DNA from: CAJWKT01 sp964465375
Lineage (GTDB): Bacteria; Pseudomonadota; Gammaproteobacteria; Steroidobacterales; Rariloculaceae
Assembly (NCBI GenBank): GCA_964465375.1
Contig: CAYXIJ010000004.1
Span: 46,541 to 110,540, forward strand
Reading direction: 5' to 3'
Length of the DNA stretch: 64,000 nucleotides
This document shows positions 43,126-51,291 of this stretch, one piece after another. The translations under genes and the position numbers were made by a program. Numbering within the stretch: position 1 is the stretch's first letter; each line of letters begins with the position of its first letter. The notes beneath the pieces are model-generated. The model did not search any database and had not been told where the DNA came from. It was given only the letters and a program-made list of their open reading frames with translations.

Positions 43126-44013
43126 CTAAGTGCCGAAACTATACAGGCGATCAGGATTATCCACTAAAACCGCCTGCTGTGTGGCCTCTTCAGGCATAAA
43201 TAATGGAATGAGATCAACGAGATGCCCATCATTCGGCATGTGCCGCTTGATATTTGGATGGGGCCAATCAGTTCCCCACAATATTCGATCCAATGCTACT
43301 TCTAGTAACGCCTGCGCAAATGGTACAGCATCGGTGAAAGGTGGCCCGCCGGTAGAAACGCGCTCTGCACCACAGATTTTTACCCAACAGTTATCCATAT
43401 GGGCAACCTCAAGCAAGAGACGGAACGGCTCTTGGGCCAAGCCATCCCCTGTCGGTACGCGGCCCATGTGATCTATGATGAACGGTACTGGCAGCTTCTT
43501 GAGTAAATCATGAAAATCCAGCAGATCAACCGCATCAAAATGCAGCACAACGTGCCAATCGAACACCTTAATCCTCTGGACCACATTGTGAAACACTTTT
43601 AAATCGGGAACACCTCCCAAATGCTTAACGAAATTGAAACGCACACCGCGAATTCCAGCAGCATTTAGTGCTTCAAAATCATGATCCGTAAATTTAGCGT
43701 CGACGTTGGCAACGCCTCGATATTTGCCCCCACTCTGAGCGATGGCATCCAAGATGACTGCATTGTCGCTACCATGACAACTTGCGTTAACCAAAACAGC
43801 TCTCTCCAGTCCTAAGATCGCCTGTAGCTCTTTGAAGCGCTCAAGTGGTGCGTCAGGTGGGGTATAGCTACGATTAGGCGCATAAGGATATTTGTCTCCT
43901 GGCCCAAAAATATGACAATGGGAATCGCAAGCATTTGCTGGTGCAATGTAATTAGGGCGTAGCGTATTTGGATCCGGGGCCTTACATACAGGTATTTCTT
44001 TCATTTTTCCCAT
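43126..44013 (-). CDS. ligI: 2-pyrone-4,6-dicarboxylate hydrolase (LigI-like amidohydrolase)
   Basis: 295 residues from the ATG at 44013 (an upstream GTG at 44055 is less likely). The metal-site motif is DSHCHIFGPG near residue 30, with AVLVNASCHGSDNAVILDAIAQ, GIRGVRFNFVKHLGG, PVPFIIDHMGRVPT and the catalytic Asp in WGTDWPHPN near residue 245. This matches LigI, which opens the PDC lactone in the protocatechuate 4,5-cleavage and gallate pathways. The LigAB genes for the first step are 19 kb away in the same window. A related lactonase activity is possible, but LigI is the best fit. It is co-directional with the TRAP genes. Confidence 0.87.
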   Translation of the reverse strand: MGKMKEIPVCKAPDPNTLRPNYIAPANACDSHCHIFGPGDKYPYAPNRSYTPPDAPLERFKELQAILGLERAVLVNASCHGSDNAVILDAIAQSGGKYRGVANVDAKFTDHDFEALNAAGIRGVRFNFVKHLGGVPDLKVFHNVVQRIKVFDWHVVLHFDAVDLLDFHDLLKKLPVPFIIDHMGRVPTGDGLAQEPFRLLLEVAHMDNCWVKICGAERVSTGGPPFTDAVPFAQALLEVALDRILWGTDWPHPNIKRHMPNDGHLVDLIPLFMPEEATQQAVLVDNPDRLYSFGT

Positions 44014-44171
44014 CTTGTATTGACCTTTCCTCAAGCCCCACCCATCAGAACTCACAAGGAACTATTCATTGGAGTGAGTGGTATCATGCGTTGATAATAT
44101 AATGAGGGTAACACAGACTGAACTATAGTCAGGGACGCTCTAGTAGATAAATCAGCACGAAGAAACCTCTT

Positions 44172-45608
44172 ATGGCCGAACAAACTGACACAATTGAACT
44201 ACAAAAAAATTTCGCGCTGCTAATCGACGGGAAACTAGTAGAGACCAAAAATTTCCTTCAGGTTATCAATCCAGCTACCGAAAAAGTTTTTGCTCATTGT
44301 CCTGTGGCGGATCAAACCCATCTGAACGCCTCAGTGTCCGCTGCGCGCCGAGCATTAGACGCCTGGAGCTCAAAGTCTTACGAAGACCGTGCGGGCTATA
44401 TCCAACAGCTTGCCATGCTGCTGCGGGAGCACAAGGATTTTTTGGCGTCCCTACTGACACAAGAACAAGGTAAGCCACTCAGTCAATCTGTTGCTGAAAT
44501 TGATCGTGGCGCAAGTCAGTCAGAAGGAATTGCAGGGATTGAGATTCCAGTCGAGACCCTAGTGGATGATGAAGAAAAATATATTGAGCTGCAATATCGG
44601 CCCCTTGGCGTAGTAGGCATTATCACACCCTGGAATGCCCCAGTTAATCTTGCCCTAGGTCCCCTAGTTTCGGCTCTCTATACTGGCAACACGGTCATTT
44701 TGAAGCCGTCACCTTACACTCCACTGACTACGCTCAAGATGGGGGAGTTGATGCAGAAAATCTTCCCGGCGGGTGTCATTAATTTTCTAGCAGGAGGGGA
44801 TGAACTGGGCCATGAAATGACCAAACATCCGGAAATAAACAAAATATCCTTCACCGGCTCAGTCGAAACAGGAAAAAAAGTAATGGCCAGCGCGGCGGGC
44901 ACTCTTAAGCGTGTGACCTTAGAACTCGGGGGCAATGATCCCGCTATCATCCTAGAAGACGTCGATCCAGAAGCAGTTGCCAAGAAAATTTTCTTTGCTG
45001 CCTTCGTGAATAGTGGTCAGGTCTGTATGGCGGTTAAAAGAATTTATACCCACGAGAAAATCTACGAGGAATTTTGCAGCGCACTAACCAAAGAAGCGAA
45101 AAATGCCAAATATGGCAACGGTCTTGACCCAGAAAACCACCTTGGTCCCATCCAGAACAAAATGCAATTTAACAAGGTCGTGGGGATACTGGAGGATACC
45201 AAAAAAACTGGTGCACGTTTTCTGTCTGGCGGCACATTACCGGACATACCCGGTTACTTCTTTCCGCCTACCCTTGTGACTGATATCGATGAAGATAGCC
45301 GTTTGGTTCGAGAGGAACAATTTGGACCTATTGTCCCGATTCTCAAATATAAAGATGTTGAGGACGCTATTCTTCGCGCTAACAATACTCCCTACGGGCT
45401 CAGCGGATCAGTGTGGTCAAGTGACCGGGAACGAGCAACCAAAATTGCGAAGCGGCTAAGGGTCGGTACAGCCTGGGTTAACCAGCACCGGGCTACATCT
45501 GCTTATGTTCCATTTGGGGGTGCCAAGGAATCGGGCATCGGACGACAATACTCGATCTTAGGACTTAAGGGCTACATGGAACCTGAAGTACTAAGTATCG
45601 TTAAATAA
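44172..45608 (+). CDS. NAD(P)+-dependent aldehyde dehydrogenase
   Basis: 478 residues. Key motifs are GVVGIITPWNAPVN, the cofactor and substrate loop ISFTGSVETGKKVM, the active-site Glu in VTLELGGNDPAI (about residue 255), the catalytic Cys in NSGQVCMAVKR (about residue 285), and EEQFGPIVPILKY. The family oxidises aldehydes to acids. The gene sits between LigI and an MFS transporter in the catabolic region. It might oxidise a ring-cleavage semialdehyde, for instance in place of the missing LigC step, but that is inference. An intergenic stretch of about 158 bases separates it from the divergent LigI-like gene. Confidence 0.92.
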   Translation: MAEQTDTIELQKNFALLIDGKLVETKNFLQVINPATEKVFAHCPVADQTHLNASVSAARRALDAWSSKSYEDRAGYIQQLAMLLREHKDFLASLLTQEQGKPLSQSVAEIDRGASQSEGIAGIEIPVETLVDDEEKYIELQYRPLGVVGIITPWNAPVNLALGPLVSALYTGNTVILKPSPYTPLTTLKMGELMQKIFPAGVINFLAGGDELGHEMTKHPEINKISFTGSVETGKKVMASAAGTLKRVTLELGGNDPAIILEDVDPEAVAKKIFFAAFVNSGQVCMAVKRIYTHEKIYEEFCSALTKEAKNAKYGNGLDPENHLGPIQNKMQFNKVVGILEDTKKTGARFLSGGTLPDIPGYFFPPTLVTDIDEDSRLVREEQFGPIVPILKYKDVEDAILRANNTPYGLSGSVWSSDRERATKIAKRLRVGTAWVNQHRATSAYVPFGGAKESGIGRQYSILGLKGYMEPEVLSIVK

Positions 45609-45699
45609 TTACCCGAATTACATAATGCTTTCTTTCAAAGCCATTATTTGCAAAAAACCTGTCACTAAGCAACAAATTTTTGAAAGGTAAAAAACAGCT

Positions 45700-46890
45700 C
45701 TACTCATCGGGGGTTGAAGAGCGCAACGTCTCTGGTACCAGAAAAAGTAACACGAAAGCACCAACGATGCCCGTGGCCGAAACCACGAAGCTAGCTGCTG
45801 CTAAGCTAGCCATTTCCACCAGTACGCTAGCCAGCAAAGGTCCACCAGCCCAGCCCACGTCGCTGACCAGTCGCCAAACTCCCAAAAACTGCCCGCGCTG
45901 ATCTGAAGGCGCAAGATCGGAACCAATAATCATAACGATTCCTGTACTCACTCCATTGGCAAAGCCCAACAATAGAGTCGCACCAAGCAATGAATAAAAA
46001 CCTTGGGCTAAGGGAAGAATCGAAAGCCCTATAGCAAAAAGAACCATACTTGGCACGCCTGTCCATTTGCGTCCCCAACGATCAACCACAACACCTACGG
46101 GGTAGAAAAGCGACATGTCTACCGCGGCACCAAGTGAAAAAATAGCACCTACAGCAACAGCATCTAATCCAACCGCAACACCGAACAATGGAATCAGTAA
46201 GTTGCGGGTAGCCCTCATAAGCTGCAATGTAAGAGAGGAAAAACCAGCTGTAGCAAAAACTCCAGCGTAGTCTCGAACAATCCTGCCCGTGGTTGACAAG
46301 CTGACACCATGGTCGCCATGAGAAGGAGCAATATTGCGAGCAGAAAAGAAAACAAGAATCAACGCTGCCGCGGCACTAATAGCAGCAGCAAAAAAAGCTG
46401 AAGGGTATCCAAAAAACTCTGCAACAATACCGCCAGCTACGGGCCCAATAAATCCCCCCATCCGATTGACACCAGCCATGACGGCAATGGCCCGGCCACG
46501 TTCGGCAGATGGGCAAAAATCGGTGATATACGACAGTCGTCCCAACACCCAGGCAGTGGAGCCAGCACCAATGAGTATCGCAAACGCTGCTAGCATCCAG
46601 AGACCCGACATTACAGAGAGAGCTACGGTGCCAGTCAGAATGGAAACAAGACCGACCAACATTAGCGGTTTATCTCCAAAACGTGCGGCCAGCATGCCAG
46701 CAGGCACATCGAAAACAAGAATGCCAATACCATGCAAGCCCATAATTAGCGCAGCAAAGGCAGGGGCGCCACCGAGTTCCAATACATACAGCGGAAGCAA
46801 GATCAGCATTGCCTGAGCACTCAGTGCCATCAGAAAGGATGGCACATAAATCGGAGCTAGCAACTGGTCGTAGGGAGATTTCAGAGGCAT
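45700..46890 (-). CDS. MFS transporter
   Basis: 396 residues with twelve hydrophobic helices. It starts SPYDQLLAPIYVPSFLMALSAQAMLILLPLYVLELGG and has GRLSYITDFCPSAERGRAIAVMAGVNRMGGFIGPVAGGIVA, a DRWGRK loop (DRWGRKWTG) in the middle, and a final DLAPSDQRGQFLGVWRLVSDVGWAGGPLLASVLVE segment. This is a major facilitator of unknown substrate. The catabolic neighbours suggest an organic acid, although drug efflux by this subfamily is possible. It is 52 bases downstream of the amidohydrolase gene on the same strand. Confidence 0.88.
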   Translation of the reverse strand: MPLKSPYDQLLAPIYVPSFLMALSAQAMLILLPLYVLELGGAPAFAALIMGLHGIGILVFDVPAGMLAARFGDKPLMLVGLVSILTGTVALSVMSGLWMLAAFAILIGAGSTAWVLGRLSYITDFCPSAERGRAIAVMAGVNRMGGFIGPVAGGIVAEFFGYPSAFFAAAISAAAALILVFFSARNIAPSHGDHGVSLSTTGRIVRDYAGVFATAGFSSLTLQLMRATRNLLIPLFGVAVGLDAVAVGAIFSLGAAVDMSLFYPVGVVVDRWGRKWTGVPSMVLFAIGLSILPLAQGFYSLLGATLLLGFANGVSTGIVMIIGSDLAPSDQRGQFLGVWRLVSDVGWAGGPLLASVLVEMASLAAASFVVSATGIVGAFVLLFLVPETLRSSTPDE

Positions 46891-46942
46891 CGCCTTTAAC
46901 TTGCGGCCCTCGCCGTAAAGGCTAAAATGCCCGCGCTAACAT

Positions 46943-47938
46943 TTAGATGTTGTTCAAGATCGACAGCGCCGTTCCAGAGAATATCGCAGTCTTTTCTGAT
47001 TCTGATATGTGTAATTCTTCAATAGAGCTGACAGCACGATCAATAGAGCCCAACAGATGTGGGAAATCGCTGCCCATTACCATGTGATTAACATCCACGA
47101 TATCCCGTAGCATCCGTAACGTGTGTGGACTAAAGGTCACTGTGTCGTAATAAAGCTGCTTTAAATATACGCTCGGCAGATGGTCAATGTTCTCCCGACA
47201 CTCAGCAAAATCACGGTAACCATTATCCATACGCTCCATGAGCCAAGGGATCGTTCCTCCAGCATGCCCGATAATCCAGCGAATTGAGGGAAACTCTCGC
47301 AACATTCCCGAATAACAAAGACGGGCTACAGAAAGCGTCGTATCACAGGGAAAACCAATGATCGGACCAAGGACGTATTCAGAAAACGGCTGTGGATTCT
47401 CAGGAAGCATGGGATGAATAAAAATGCAGAGTTCCCGTCGATTGGCCTCTTCAAAAAAAGGACGGTACTGCGGTTCGGTAAGCGGCCTACCCATAATATT
47501 ACTGAGAAGGATTACTCCGTTGAGTTTAAGTTGGTCTAAAGCCCGCGTGAGCTCCTCTAAAGCGGCATCCGGGCTGTCCATCGGGATTGAAGCAAAAGCC
47601 TTAAAGCGCTGAGGGTAGCGGGAAACGAGATCCGCGTACGCATCATTCATGAGCTTTGCCACCTCAGGTTGATGCTCTGCATCAGTGAAGAACACATTTG
47701 GTGTGGAAAGAGAAACGACCTCCACATCAATCCCCACCCTGTCCATTTCCTCAATCCGTTTGACCGGATCCGTCATGGGGGGGGTAATTCCAAAAAAACG
47801 GGATCCACGATACTTAATGATCGTGCGCCCCGTGGAATCTGTATCGAATGCAAAGTCAGTGGCCAGCTCTCGAATGGTATCGAAAAATACTTCTGGATAA
47901 TAATGGGTGTGTAAATCGTATTTCATAACGGGCGGCAT
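46943..47938 (-). CDS. ACMSD-family amidohydrolase (probable decarboxylase)
   Basis: About 331 residues. Metal ligands show as DLHTHYYP (HxH), HPMLPENPQPF, IIGHAGGTIPWLMERMD and the catalytic Asp in MGSDFPHLLGS. The family covers non-oxidative decarboxylases such as ACMSD, gamma-resorcylate decarboxylase and 5-carboxyvanillate decarboxylase. The substrate here is unknown but lies within an aromatic-degradation neighbourhood. In-frame ATGs at 48028, 47938 and 47926 are possible starts; the conserved part begins just after the last two. It is followed by an MFS gene on the same strand and is divergent from the LigB-like gene. Confidence 0.85.
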   Translation of the reverse strand: MPPVMKYDLHTHYYPEVFFDTIRELATDFAFDTDSTGRTIIKYRGSRFFGITPPMTDPVKRIEEMDRVGIDVEVVSLSTPNVFFTDAEHQPEVAKLMNDAYADLVSRYPQRFKAFASIPMDSPDAALEELTRALDQLKLNGVILLSNIMGRPLTEPQYRPFFEEANRRELCIFIHPMLPENPQPFSEYVLGPIIGFPCDTTLSVARLCYSGMLREFPSIRWIIGHAGGTIPWLMERMDNGYRDFAECRENIDHLPSVYLKQLYYDTVTFSPHTLRMLRDIVDVNHMVMGSDFPHLLGSIDRAVSSIEELHISESEKTAIFSGTALSILNNI

Positions 47939-48069
47939 ATTAACAGAGAAAGCTGGAAAACGTTGTGAGTCTATTGCAGCGCGATTGCTCAAAACCTCGG
48001 ATCTCTGACCAATTATCCCTAATACCATGAGCTGATAACACCACTTAAATAGTCTCTGACTCTCTTGCG

Positions 48070-48085
48070 TGAACCAATCAGTTCA
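48070..48085. promoter_or_regulatory. Possible operator between divergent amidohydrolase and LigB-like genes
   Basis: TGAAC at 48070-48074 and GTTCA at 48081-48085 form a perfect 5-base inverted repeat with a 6-base spacer. The position between two divergent catabolic genes suits a LysR-like or other regulator site. It is short and could occur by chance. Confidence 0.3.
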
Positions 48086-48202
48086 AAGCACTGGATTCCA
48101 CAATCGAAAGTCCCACTGTATCATTGGCCTATTACTTAATGATCTGAAAGGCGGGGTCTGCACGCGACAGGGCCTGTTCTTTTAGGGAGTGACGGAAGAG
48201 CA

Positions 48203-49213
48203 ATGGCACAGATCGTTCTTGGTATGTGGACATCCCATGGTCCCACGCTTTCAACTGATCCTGATCAATGGTTGCTCCGCATCCGTGCGGACAAACAAAG
48301 AAAACACCCCTTTCGCTGTAATCTATACGACTTCGAAGAGCTCGTAGAACTCAGAAAGAAAGAGAACTTAAAGAATAAAATCACACTCGAGGAACGCACT
48401 CGACGCCATGGAGCATGTCAAAGCGCTATTAAAGCCATGGCGGACAAATTCGTGGAAATCTCACCTGACGTCGCAATCATATTCGGTAACGATCAGAGGG
48501 AGCTGTTCCTGGAAGACATACAGCCTGCCATGACGATATTTGGTGGTGAGAAAACGTGGGACCAACCTGCATCAGAGGAATCTGCGAAGCGAATGCCGCC
48601 GGGGATTCATGAAGCAGAGGCAGGTCACTCGCCACCGGAGTACCGAGAATACCCGGGGCTACCACAGCTAGCAAATCATATTCTAAAATCAGCCATGCAG
48701 GAGAACTTTGATCTAGCATATTCCACCGAGCTACCTAAACACCCAGAACACTGGTCTATCGGAATACCTCACGCTTTTGGTTTTGTCTACCGACAAATCA
48801 TGCGGGATAAGGTCATTCCAAATGTTCCTGTGATCAGCAACACTTTTTTTCCGCCTAATCAGCCTACCGCTAAAAGGCTATTCCAACTAGGACGCGTAGT
48901 AGGTAAGGCTATTAGCTCCTGGGAATCGGATCAGCGGGTAGCAGTGTTTGGTTCGGGTGGCATGAGCCACTTTGTTATAGATGAAGAGTTTGATCAGATG
49001 TTTTTCAAGGCTTTCCGCAACAGGGATGCAGAAAAACTTATAAACATCCCAGAAGAGTATTTTCAATCCGGCACCTCCGAGCTTAAAAATTGGGTAGCTG
49101 CAGCAGGTGCCCTTTTCGAAACCAGCCTGAACGGTGACATAGTCGATTATGTGCCTTGCTACCGCTCTGAGGCAGGAACTGGAACTGCAAACGGTTTCGT
49201 TTATTGGGCGTAA
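48203..49213 (+). CDS. LigB-superfamily (class III) extradiol-dioxygenase-like protein with altered metal motif
   Basis: 336 residues. H12 (WTSHGP) and the catalytic His in FGSGGMSHFV (about residue 256) are kept, as are the DHG-equivalent His in IGIPHAFGF and a Glu in QSGTSELKNW. Where the true LigB in this window has NDH (H59), this protein reads NDQRE (96-100), so the second histidine ligand is missing. The closing DYVPCYRSEAGTG is typical of a large branch annotated as ring-cleavage dioxygenases. Ring cleavage is therefore plausible but not proven. Some related proteins are known only by homology. It is followed after 16 bases by an E2-like gene, suggesting coupling. Confidence 0.75.
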   Translation: MAQIVLGMWTSHGPTLSTDPDQWLLRIRADKQRKHPFRCNLYDFEELVELRKKENLKNKITLEERTRRHGACQSAIKAMADKFVEISPDVAIIFGNDQRELFLEDIQPAMTIFGGEKTWDQPASEESAKRMPPGIHEAEAGHSPPEYREYPGLPQLANHILKSAMQENFDLAYSTELPKHPEHWSIGIPHAFGFVYRQIMRDKVIPNVPVISNTFFPPNQPTAKRLFQLGRVVGKAISSWESDQRVAVFGSGGMSHFVIDEEFDQMFFKAFRNRDAEKLINIPEEYFQSGTSELKNWVAAAGALFETSLNGDIVDYVPCYRSEAGTGTANGFVYWA

Positions 49214-49229
49214 GCATACAGGTACTGTT

Positions 49230-50057
49230 TTGTCAGATAAAAAGCCTAAAAAAAAGGTTGTACACCAAAAAACTAAAGACTCCACGAAAAACTTGAGTCC
49301 CTCAGTCCGCCGTCTTGTTAAAGAGTATGACCTAGATGTTACTCAGATTACGGGAAGCGGTCCCTCCGGTAGGATTGGGGTAGGTGATGTTATGGAGCAT
49401 CTTGGAGATAGAGCCTTACCACCCGAAAAAAAGGGGGGTACATCGGAACTAAAAAAAAATCCTCCATCGAGGCGAACTTCAGTCGGCCAACAAATACCTT
49501 ATGCCACCACTATTTTTGAATGTGTCATGGCCTCCGTCCTCGCCGAACAGCGAATGATGAAATCGACGGGGAATAATTTCGAACTACCTGTTTACTATAT
49601 AAGTGCTTACGCAAAAACCCTAAGCGCAATGCCAGAAATTCTATGTGATCAACTGCCCATTTCCATTGGGGTCAAACTTGAGGAACGCCCACCCAATTTG
49701 CAAACCCCAGTTATCTCTGATGTAGATAAATTGGATATGATCGCAATCAGAAAGATGCTTTCGGATCTAGAAACGCTAGAGGAAAAAACCCCAGCCTTCA
49801 CATTCTGCTACCACGGTGCTTCGGGAAGCCTAATGGGTGGTCCCTCAACACTCAACAAAGGGCAGATCGCAAGTCTTGGTGTAGGGAAGCTCCACAAGCG
49901 AGCCATCGTCGGAACTCTGGAAAAACAGGATGTGCTTCAGGCTCTTCCAATGTGCTATGTCAACCTAACTTACAACTCAGAATCGATAGACGCCCATTGC
50001 GCCAACCGTTTCCTTAGTCTGTTTGTAGAAACACTCGAGAAATGGCCACAAAGCTAG
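49230..50057 (+). CDS. E2-like 2-oxoacid dehydrogenase acyltransferase homolog without lipoyl domain or catalytic His
   Basis: 275 residues from a probable TTG start at 49230. The N-terminus is a Lys-rich linker followed by a peripheral-subunit-binding domain (LSPSVRRLVKEYDLDVTQITGSGPSGRIGVGDVMEHL). The C-terminal part follows the acyltransferase core: TLNKGQIASLGVGKLHKRAIV matches the conserved region before the active site. The usual DHRVIDG active-site motif reads NSESIDAH, so the catalytic His is absent. No lipoyl domain is present. It cannot be an ordinary E2. It follows the LigB-like gene closely and precedes a convergent aminotransferase gene. A structural or substrate-binding role is inference. 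A start further upstream would overlap the LigB-like gene. Confidence 0.7.
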   Translation: MSDKKPKKKVVHQKTKDSTKNLSPSVRRLVKEYDLDVTQITGSGPSGRIGVGDVMEHLGDRALPPEKKGGTSELKKNPPSRRTSVGQQIPYATTIFECVMASVLAEQRMMKSTGNNFELPVYYISAYAKTLSAMPEILCDQLPISIGVKLEERPPNLQTPVISDVDKLDMIAIRKMLSDLETLEEKTPAFTFCYHGASGSLMGGPSTLNKGQIASLGVGKLHKRAIVGTLEKQDVLQALPMCYVNLTYNSESIDAHCANRFLSLFVETLEKWPQS

Positions 50058-50058
50058 C

Positions 50059-51291
50059 TTACAAAACGCCGACGATGGCATCTGAAACGTAATCCACATT
50101 AGACTGATTGATGCCTGCCATATTGATACGGCTGGACTCTACTAAATACACATGGAACTCCTCTCGCAGCCTAATAACCTGCGATCTGCTAATACCTAAA
50201 AAAGAGAACATGCCACGTTCGTTCGCAATAAAAGAAAAGTCCTGGGACGACTCACGCTCGGAAAGCTTGTCGACCAATAAGCACCTTAGCTCATTTATCC
50301 GTTCGCGCATTTCCCCAAGTTCCTGAACCCAAAGCTTTCTTAGTTCCTCTTCACAGAAAATGGACGCAACAATCGCAGCTCCATGGTCGGGCGGCATGGA
50401 ATAGATCCCACGGGCTATATTCGAGGCATTGCTCAGCGTCGCTGCTGCCTGCTTCGTATCCTTTGAAACAATACTAATGGCACCTACACGCTCCCTGTAC
50501 AATCCGAAATTTTTTGAACACGATGCTACTACAATCGCCTCAGGCAAAGACTCCGCCATCAGACGAATACCGTAGACATCCTCTTCTAACCCCTCACTTA
50601 AGCCCTGATAGGCTAAGTCGATCAAAGGCATGATACCGCGCTGCTCGAACAATTCGGTGAGAATCCCCCATTGGTCCGATGATAAATCGGCACCACAGGG
50701 ATTGTGGCAGCACCCATGCAAAACGACTATATCACCAGAACCAAGTGTTTTGATTGTGCTGAGCATTTTTTCAAAACTGATCTTGTGGTTAATATAATCG
50801 TAGTATGGATATTGCTGAAGTTTTAGCCCTGGCAAACTTAACAGTGGTTTGTGATTGGGCCACGTAGGGTCACTCAGCCAAATTTTTGCATCGGGCTGTG
50901 CCCGACAAATTATCTCTGCCGCTACACTCAAACCACCACTACCCCCTGGCGTTTGAACTGTAGATATTCGTCCATCTCGAAGAGCTCGGTGATCAGAGCC
51001 AAACAGCTGTAACTCCATCTGGTGATTAAACTCAGCATTACCCGCAATAGCAACATAGGCTTTGGTAGTCTGCGCCTGTAAAACCTGATCCTCAGCTAGG
51101 CGTACGGCCTTTGGCACAGGCGTAAGTCCTTCTTCATCCTGATAAACACCCACGCTGAGGTCTACTTTGTTGGGATCTCGGTCCCGACTGAAAAGCTCCT
51201 TGATACCAAGAATTGCATCGGGCGGTAATGGCTTCAGGACCTCAAACACTGTAGTTCTCGACTTGCATTTCTTCTGCCACTTCTTCTTCAC
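50059..51291 (-). CDS. Aspartate/aromatic aminotransferase (AspC/TyrB family)
   Basis: 410 residues. Family marks are DAILGIKELFSRDRDPNKVDLSVGVYQDEEG, the TPGGSGGLSVAAE phosphate loop, LHGCCHNPCGADLS, the PLP lysine in VASCSKNFGLYRERVG (about residue 264) and a substrate-binding Arg near the C-terminus (ESSRINMAG). The GTG start overlaps the TGA of the upstream transporter gene (GTGA), so translation may be coupled, although an internal GTG at 51249 fits the usual N-terminus better. It moves an amino group between dicarboxylic or aromatic amino acids and 2-oxo acids. The exact substrate cannot be read. Confidence 0.9.
   Translation of the reverse strand: MKKKWQKKCKSRTTVFEVLKPLPPDAILGIKELFSRDRDPNKVDLSVGVYQDEEGLTPVPKAVRLAEDQVLQAQTTKAYVAIAGNAEFNHQMELQLFGSDHRALRDGRISTVQTPGGSGGLSVAAEIICRAQPDAKIWLSDPTWPNHKPLLSLPGLKLQQYPYYDYINHKISFEKMLSTIKTLGSGDIVVLHGCCHNPCGADLSSDQWGILTELFEQRGIMPLIDLAYQGLSEGLEEDVYGIRLMAESLPEAIVVASCSKNFGLYRERVGAISIVSKDTKQAAATLSNASNIARGIYSMPPDHGAAIVASIFCEEELRKLWVQELGEMRERINELRCLLVDKLSERESSQDFSFIANERGMFSFLGISRSQVIRLREEFHVYLVESSRINMAGINQSNVDYVSDAIVGVL

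Noticed and set aside
44056..44171. GACT/AGTC repeat upstream of the aldehyde dehydrogenase as an operator
   Set aside because: The repeat is only 4 bases and can easily occur by chance.
49149..49229. Start of the E2-like gene inside the LigB-like gene
   Set aside because: The extra residues show no family sequence. The TTG at 49230, after the upstream stop, begins a plausible N-terminus.
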